Source: Thermoplasmatales archaeon UBA447
GTDB lineage: Archaea; Thermoplasmatota; Thermoplasmata; Thermoplasmatales; Thermoplasmataceae
Direction of reading: 5' to 3'
NCBI GenBank assembly: GCA_002503205.1
Contig: DARE01000058.1
Location: 1 to 9,340, forward strand
Length of the DNA: 9,340 nt
Numbering within the stretch: position 1 is the first letter of the stretch; each line of letters opens with the position of its first letter. Positions 6,083-9,340 of this stretch are shown here, one piece after another. The notes below the pieces were generated by a model that had not been told where the DNA came from, searched no databases, and worked only from the letters and a program-made list of their open reading frames with translations. The position numbers and the translations under genes were made by a program.

Positions 6083-6102
6083 GAATTTATATTGGCTTAG
6101 GG

Positions 6103-6110
6103 TAAATAAA
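6103..6110 (-). promoter_or_regulatory. TATA box for a leaderless bcp transcript
   Basis: On the minus strand TTTATTTA lies 21-28 bases upstream of the bcp ATG at 6082, the distance that puts the transcription start at or within a few bases of the start codon. No GGTG- or GGAG-like sequence lies between. The same T-rich stretch could help terminate the operon that ends at 6129. Confidence 0.5.
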
Positions 6111-6128
6111 CATGTCTCAAAATGAATA

Positions 6129-6587
6129 TTACGAAAACTCCTGTATAAGTGAATCGTTGGGATAATGCAGGAGTTTTACTGCCTCCCCCTTCTTGTCCTT
6201 CATTATATCCGACCCGCTCCTGCTTGCCTTTCCAACTGCCAGGTAATTCCCCTTTGAATCCCTTACATATACTACAGATCCCTCAGAAACATCAGGGGAA
6301 ACATCGATTATGCCCTGGGCAAAGACATTTGCACCTCTGAGTATATGTGGGACTGCACCATCATCCACAGTTATGGTGCGTGATTCTGGTTTAAGCTCGT
6401 TCAGAATAATGATTGTGGGAATCATGATATCCTTCTGGAACAGGCATGGCTTTCCGCCAATGAAATAACACTTGTCCTTTCTGACCTCTTCAACTTCCAT
6501 ATCTCCAGAGGGCAGAGAGAGACCCAGTTCTGAGGCATTGGTGTGGATCGCCTTGGCCTCCTTCTTGGAAATGAAATGCCTTGCCAT
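6129..6587 (-). CDS. PUA-domain protein, archaeal MCTS1/Tma20-like
   Basis: A 152-residue protein with an N-terminal alpha/beta domain of the DUF1947 type (about 1-70) and a C-terminal PUA RNA-binding domain (about 72-148). The PUA part shows TVDDGAVPHILRGANVF at 73-89, VVYVRDSKGNYLAVGKA at 105-121 and the end KLLHYPND at 138-145. This matches the layout of human MCTS1 and yeast Tma20, which act with a DENR-like partner in ribosome recycling and reinitiation. From memory, Thermoplasma acidophilum Ta1423 is a structurally solved archaeal homologue. The likely role is binding RNA on the small subunit, but the archaeal function is not settled. It is the last gene of the secE-spt5 operon, five bases behind the 468-residue protein. 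The place in a translation/transcription operon fits the assignment. Confidence 0.85.
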   Translation of the reverse strand: MARHFISKKEAKAIHTNASELGLSLPSGDMEVEEVRKDKCYFIGGKPCLFQKDIMIPTIIILNELKPESRTITVDDGAVPHILRGANVFAQGIIDVSPDVSEGSVVYVRDSKGNYLAVGKASRSGSDIMKDKKGEAVKLLHYPNDSLIQEFS

Positions 6588-6592
6588 ATTAT

Positions 6593-7999
6593 CTACCCGA
6601 GAAAAGGTTTTATTGCTTCAAACAGATCAGACAGGTGTTCCGGCTCTCCTCTGATCATATCCGAAATTATCCCTGATATCTTGAAAGAGAGTTCTTTTTC
6701 ATTCTGGCTGAACTGCCATTCTCTGTTGGCTGCTTCTCCAACGGACGAAAGAAATGCATAAAAGATGGCCCTTCTGTTCATAGATGTACCCATGATCCTT
6801 TCCCCCTCTCTCATGGCCCTTTCTTTGCCGGAAGTGTAATAATCGCCCAGTATCTGAAGGAGAAATCTGCTGTCGTCTGACCATGGCCTGATGTTCAGTT
6901 TTGACATGAAGTCTGAAATTCTGCCCTCTCCATTCAGGGAATCAATCTGTTCAATTGGAGACCCCTTCAGGGAAGATATGAGCGAAGAATCTGCATCCGG
7001 GAACATCTCATGCAGTATTTCTTTTCCAGCGGATGGCCAGATATGCTCAAGTACCTTCCTTTCTGAGAAAGCATCCATATAGAGGCCTTTCCCAGATTCC
7101 TCAATTGCTTTCTGAACCAGGGGTTTTGGAACGTATAGAAACTCATGCTTTGATACGAATTCCTCAGGGGTTGAGTAGAGATCGGAACCAATTATTATGT
7201 ATCTGCCAGAAATTGCCTGCGATAATCTGTAATCTGCTGTCTCTCTGTAAAACGTTCTGTCATTCATCTTCCCCGAAAGGTAAGAATCCACGGCTTTCGA
7301 CGGAAATTGATCTGAAGCAACCTCAAGAAAATCCATGCTGAAGTGGAAATCATTCTGGAAATCTGGAGTAAGTATGTGCTTCATAATAGAATGTACCGTA
7401 CTTGAGGAAGAATCAGAACCAAGATTAAGAGAAACCGCTCCGAGATGAGTTACTCTGAAGTAGTTTGGGCCTGAGCCCACAAAGATATCTGTCCCGTCTA
7501 TGCTGTATTGTATCCCCTCATCTTCCAGGGCAGATTTGAAGAATTCAGTTCCAGGGCTGGAATTCTTGCAGCTGCTCAGGTATAAACTCTTTGTAGAATA
7601 TAGTCTAAGGCCCCTGGTACGTGAGATTGATGAGAACGCAAGCATCCGCCATATGGGGTTTGAGAAATGCTGCACTCCTGCAAGAACCAGTGGATCTGTT
7701 TCACCTTTCTTTGCATATTCGACGGAACCCAAGGGTGTTTTTACCATTCCAAGGAATGGGATTGAATCTGACTCAGAGACTTTCTGTGTCTCCGCCACAG
7801 CTGACATAAGCTGGTCGGCAGATTTTAGATATTTGGAAAAGTCCTTTCCAGATTTAAGCTTCTTTGCATACGAATTAATAGGGCAGAAGAGACCCGGATC
7901 AAGGCATTTTGGAAGCAGTTTTTCCGGGTCATCGAAGAGTGAGCTGATGGATTCAATAAATAATTTCTGGCTTTCCTTCGATGTGGTCTTCAACCTCAT
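6593..7999 (-). CDS. Conserved-looking protein of unknown function (468 aa)
   Basis: I do not recognise this family. The protein is soluble, with no signal peptide or membrane segment. The N-terminal 70 residues look helical and contain CLDPGLFC at 32-39, two cysteines six residues apart. Residues about 80-200 look strand-rich with PFLGMVKTPLGSVEY at 81-95 and FVGSGPNYFRVTHLGAVSLNLGS at 173-195 (a Gly-Ser-Gly-Pro turn), and a Ser-rich turn lies at 195-200. From about 205 the chain is mostly helical, with an R-E-G-E-R-I-M-G-T-S segment at 397-406. The gene starts six bases after the spt5 stop and ends five bases before the PUA gene, so it is surely coexpressed with them. Operon context suggests a job in translation, transcription elongation or export, but nothing in the sequence proves it. 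It could be a Thermoplasmata-specific family. Confidence 0.88.
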   Translation of the reverse strand: MRLKTTSKESQKLFIESISSLFDDPEKLLPKCLDPGLFCPINSYAKKLKSGKDFSKYLKSADQLMSAVAETQKVSESDSIPFLGMVKTPLGSVEYAKKGETDPLVLAGVQHFSNPIWRMLAFSSISRTRGLRLYSTKSLYLSSCKNSSPGTEFFKSALEDEGIQYSIDGTDIFVGSGPNYFRVTHLGAVSLNLGSDSSSSTVHSIMKHILTPDFQNDFHFSMDFLEVASDQFPSKAVDSYLSGKMNDRTFYRETADYRLSQAISGRYIIIGSDLYSTPEEFVSKHEFLYVPKPLVQKAIEESGKGLYMDAFSERKVLEHIWPSAGKEILHEMFPDADSSLISSLKGSPIEQIDSLNGEGRISDFMSKLNIRPWSDDSRFLLQILGDYYTSGKERAMREGERIMGTSMNRRAIFYAFLSSVGEAANREWQFSQNEKELSFKISGIISDMIRGEPEHLSDLFEAIKPFLG

Positions 8000-8005
8000 T
8001 TGAGA

Positions 8006-8896
8006 CTACTTCTCTTCAAGCATCCTTATAGCTTCGGCCCTTACAGTGACGGGAATTGGTACCATTGATTCCACCAGCTGAACTGTAACCTCTTCCTTGG
8101 ATGAGTCAATCTGCATGATCTTGGCATGCTCTCCCTTGAAGGGACCATCAATCAACTCAACCAGTGCACCAAGTTCAAGGCCACTGACTGCTGGTTTGGG
8201 AGTGAGATAATGTTCAATTTCCTCTACCTTAATGTCTCCAACGACACTGCCTTTGAATCCCTTTATCCCCTTGGCGATTACATTCACTCTGTCGGGGTGC
8301 ATGGCCTCAACGAAAATGTAGCCTTTAACCTCGTAGGGAGATATTATGGATAAAACCTCATTCGTTGCGTGTGGATCTCTTTCAAGCCTTTCGGCTTTGT
8401 CTTTCTGGCTTCTCTTTTCTAGATCCCTGGAAACCGGAAACTCATTCCCAACAGTGGTTTTAAGTGCCATTATAACAGGGACAAGGCGTACTGTGAATGA
8501 CTTGTTGAAACTGTGAATTCCATCCTCAGAAGAAATTGATACTGCAAAACTTGCTCTATCATTAATATATCCGCCTTTGGGGGTACCAATGACTATCTCA
8601 AATTTCCTAGTCGCCTTTGCCTCTATATCGAGATTTTCGGTTATGTCAACAGGATCGATTGGTGAAACAGTATAATCCTTAGTTTTTTGAAAATTAAACT
8701 TAATGAACCACTCAACCAGTTTATCGACCTGCTCAAATCTGGCTTTGATATTTATTCTAAAGCCTCTCTTCTGGCTTTGAATATTGGAAAGCGTTACCGG
8801 AATGGTTATTTCCTTTCCAGTGCCAACGTTCTGATCAAAAAGGTCAATGCCAAGCCATTCGTAATTAGTTTTAGTCTCCACCATTCTGAATTGCAT
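8006..8896 (-). CDS. spt5: Transcription elongation factor Spt5 (NusG family) with an extra N-terminal domain
   Basis: Spt5 closes the RNA polymerase clamp and, with Spt4, aids processive elongation. The C-terminal half is a standard archaeal Spt5. The NGN domain runs from about 141 to 232 (MALKTTVG at 143-150, YEVKGYIFVEA at 188-198, VEEIEHYLTPKPAV at 224-237). The KOW domain runs from about 238 to 293 (ELIDGPFKGEHAKI at 247-260, EEVTVQLVE at 268-276, VPIPVT at 279-284). Archaeal Spt5 is normally about 150 residues; this one has 296 because residues 1-140 form an additional strand-rich domain resembling an Ig-like beta sandwich. The NGN also carries about 11 extra charged residues (QKDKAERLERDP, 164-175). 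Start M1 has a GGAG touching the ATG; M5 (8882-8884) has GGAG 12 bases upstream and may be the real start. It follows secE by five bases. Confidence 0.93.
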   Translation of the reverse strand: MQFRMVETKTNYEWLGIDLFDQNVGTGKEITIPVTLSNIQSQKRGFRINIKARFEQVDKLVEWFIKFNFQKTKDYTVSPIDPVDITENLDIEAKATRKFEIVIGTPKGGYINDRASFAVSISSEDGIHSFNKSFTVRLVPVIMALKTTVGNEFPVSRDLEKRSQKDKAERLERDPHATNEVLSIISPYEVKGYIFVEAMHPDRVNVIAKGIKGFKGSVVGDIKVEEIEHYLTPKPAVSGLELGALVELIDGPFKGEHAKIMQIDSSKEEVTVQLVESMVPIPVTVRAEAIRMLEEK

Positions 8897-8901
8897 CTCC
8901 G

Positions 8902-9123
8902 TTAAGGTATTTTGAAGTAAACACCCATCATGAGATAGATGAAGAAGCCAATCAGCCCAAGGAACACAATGCCAATGCCTGTAATGAGCAAAACTTTGGT
9001 ATATTCATCCCTGGTAGGTTTCCTGGCCATCCTGAGGATCCTGGCATACTTGCCATGTCCGATACCCCCCATCTTTCTCTCGATGCGGTCCTGAATTTCA
9101 AACATCTTGTCGTCTAACGTCAT
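8902..9123 (-). CDS. secE: Preprotein translocase subunit SecE (Sec61 gamma)
   Basis: SecE clamps the two halves of the SecY channel in the cytoplasmic membrane. The 73-residue product has the archaeal pattern: an amphipathic helix (about 5-34), the conserved ARKPTRDEYTKV joint at 33-44, and one membrane helix at about 45-67 (LLITGIGIVFLGLIGFFIYLMMG) with a short periplasm-side end. Length is usual. The start has an AGGTCATC sequence just ahead. It is the first gene of secE-spt5-unknown-PUA, lies 105 bp downstream of the 16S rRNA 3' end on the same strand, and is preceded by a BRE/TATA-like element. Confidence 0.95.
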   Translation of the reverse strand: MTLDDKMFEIQDRIERKMGGIGHGKYARILRMARKPTRDEYTKVLLITGIGIVFLGLIGFFIYLMMGVYFKIP

Positions 9124-9152
9124 CTGATGACCTACTTCAATAGCATAAAAGG

Positions 9153-9166
9153 AAATAAAACCTTTT
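9153..9166 (-). promoter_or_regulatory. BRE/TATA promoter of the secE-spt5 operon
   Basis: On the minus strand AAAAGG (9161-9166) followed by TTTTATTT (9153-9160) fits a BRE plus TATA box. The expected transcription start is near 9130, giving a leader of only a few bases before the secE ATG at 9123. The AAAAGGTT core is the same as in the stalk operon promoter at 2907-2914, so the two translation-linked operons may share control. Confidence 0.5.
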
Positions 9167-9173
9167 GCAATAG

Positions 9174-9186
9174 AAATAAAAAAGGG
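9174..9186 (-). terminator. T-run terminator of the 16S rRNA transcript
   Basis: About 45-55 bases past the 16S 3' end the minus strand reads CCCTTTTTTATTTC, with six T residues at 9178-9183. This is a typical archaeal termination signal and lies just upstream of the secE promoter, which argues for separate transcripts, although read-through is possible. Confidence 0.5.
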
Positions 9187-9228
9187 ATTTTAGGGAGTTT
9201 AGTTTGTGCCTATGGCCCGCCTTATTCT
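9187..9228 (-). other. 16S rRNA 3' trailer, probable half of the processing stem
   Basis: After the mature end the transcript continues AGAATAAGGCGGGCCATAGG and then CACAAACTAAACTCCC. Archaeal 16S precursors are cut at a bulge-helix-bulge formed between the 5' leader and this trailer. The matching leader is outside the window. The GC-rich GGCGGGCC block is the best candidate for the paired strand. Confidence 0.45.
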
Positions 9229-9340
9229 AGGAGGTGATCCATCCGCAGGTTCCCCTACGGATACCTTGTTACGACTTAACCCTCCTCACTGACATCAGAT
9301 TTGAATTTGTCCTCTCGGGCATACCCTCATCCAACACCAG
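9229..9340 (-). rRNA. rrs: 16S ribosomal RNA, 3' end (partial)
   Basis: The minus strand carries the last 112 nt of a small-subunit rRNA gene. The universally conserved GTTAAGTCGTAACAAGGTA, CCGTAGGGGAACCTGCGG and final GGATCACCTCCT are all present, covering the distal part of helix 44 and helix 45 and ending in the anti-Shine-Dalgarno sequence CACCTCCT (9229-9236). The 5' part lies beyond the window's right edge. The exact mature end, at 9228 or 9229, is by analogy with other archaeal 16S genes. Downstream there is no tRNA or 23S gene; secE starts about 105 bp away. This fits the unlinked rRNA genes known in Thermoplasmatales. Confidence 0.97.

Noticed and set aside
7500..8003. 167-residue open frame on the plus strand
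   Set aside because: It is antisense to the 468-residue operon gene, shows no domain-like pattern, and has no promoter or ribosome-binding site of note.
9124..9228. tRNA-Ala or 23S leader in the spacer after 16S
   Set aside because: The 105-bp spacer has no tRNA acceptor or T-loop sequence and leads straight into secE.
1..9340. CRISPR array, insertion sequence, tRNA gene, phage or defence genes
   Set aside because: No regularly spaced repeats, no transposase-like frame with terminal repeats, no cloverleaf-like segment and no defence-type domain were seen. The window is housekeeping DNA.

Overview
The window looks like chromosomal DNA from an acidophilic or thermophilic archaeon of the Thermoplasmata (Thermoplasmatales or a relative such as Ferroplasma or Cuniculiplasma). 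The evidence is an archaeal L11-L1-L10-P1 ribosomal stalk cluster, an archaeal SecE/Spt5 pair, an archaeal-type 16S rRNA 3' end, DUF373 and MptE-like proteins, AT-rich BRE/TATA-like promoters, and a 16S gene followed about 105 bp later by secE rather than by a tRNA or 23S gene. Unlinked rRNA genes are a known Thermoplasmatales trait. The order-level placement is inference; no database search was possible.

Left part (1-2958): a small winged-helix protein is followed by a T-run terminator. A two-gene plus-strand unit then encodes a DUF373 membrane protein with six predicted helices and an MptE-like pterin pyrophosphokinase, joined by an ATGA overlap. A minus-strand ComB-type phosphatase with a TTG start converges on it, and the two 3' ends overlap by 51 bp. 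Between comB and rpl11 lies a divergent promoter region.

Middle part (2959-5619, plus strand): the ribosomal stalk operon L11, L1, L10 (P0), P1 (L12), plus a 62-residue two-helix membrane protein 8 bp behind P1. The leader of the L1 gene can fold into a stem with an asymmetric 3' internal loop whose lower arm touches the Shine-Dalgarno sequence. This is a candidate L1 autoregulatory site. L10 and P1 end in the same GLSSLFG peptide, as expected for stalk proteins that recruit translational GTPases.

Right part (5627-9340, minus strand): a monocistronic and apparently leaderless atypical 2-Cys peroxiredoxin (Bcp/PrxQ), then a tight operon read from the right: secE, spt5, a 468-residue protein I do not recognise, and an MCTS1/Tma20-like PUA-domain protein. 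Gaps within this operon are 5-6 nt. The last 112 nt of the 16S rRNA gene, also minus strand, lie immediately upstream of secE.

Most of the window serves translation, transcription elongation and protein export. The secE-spt5 pair, which in many Euryarchaeota directly precedes rpl11, is here separate and on the opposite strand, ending with a translation-factor-like gene. The least ordinary items are the Spt5 with an extra N-terminal domain of about 140 residues, the unknown 468-residue operon member, the putative L1 operator, and the coupling of 16S to secE.
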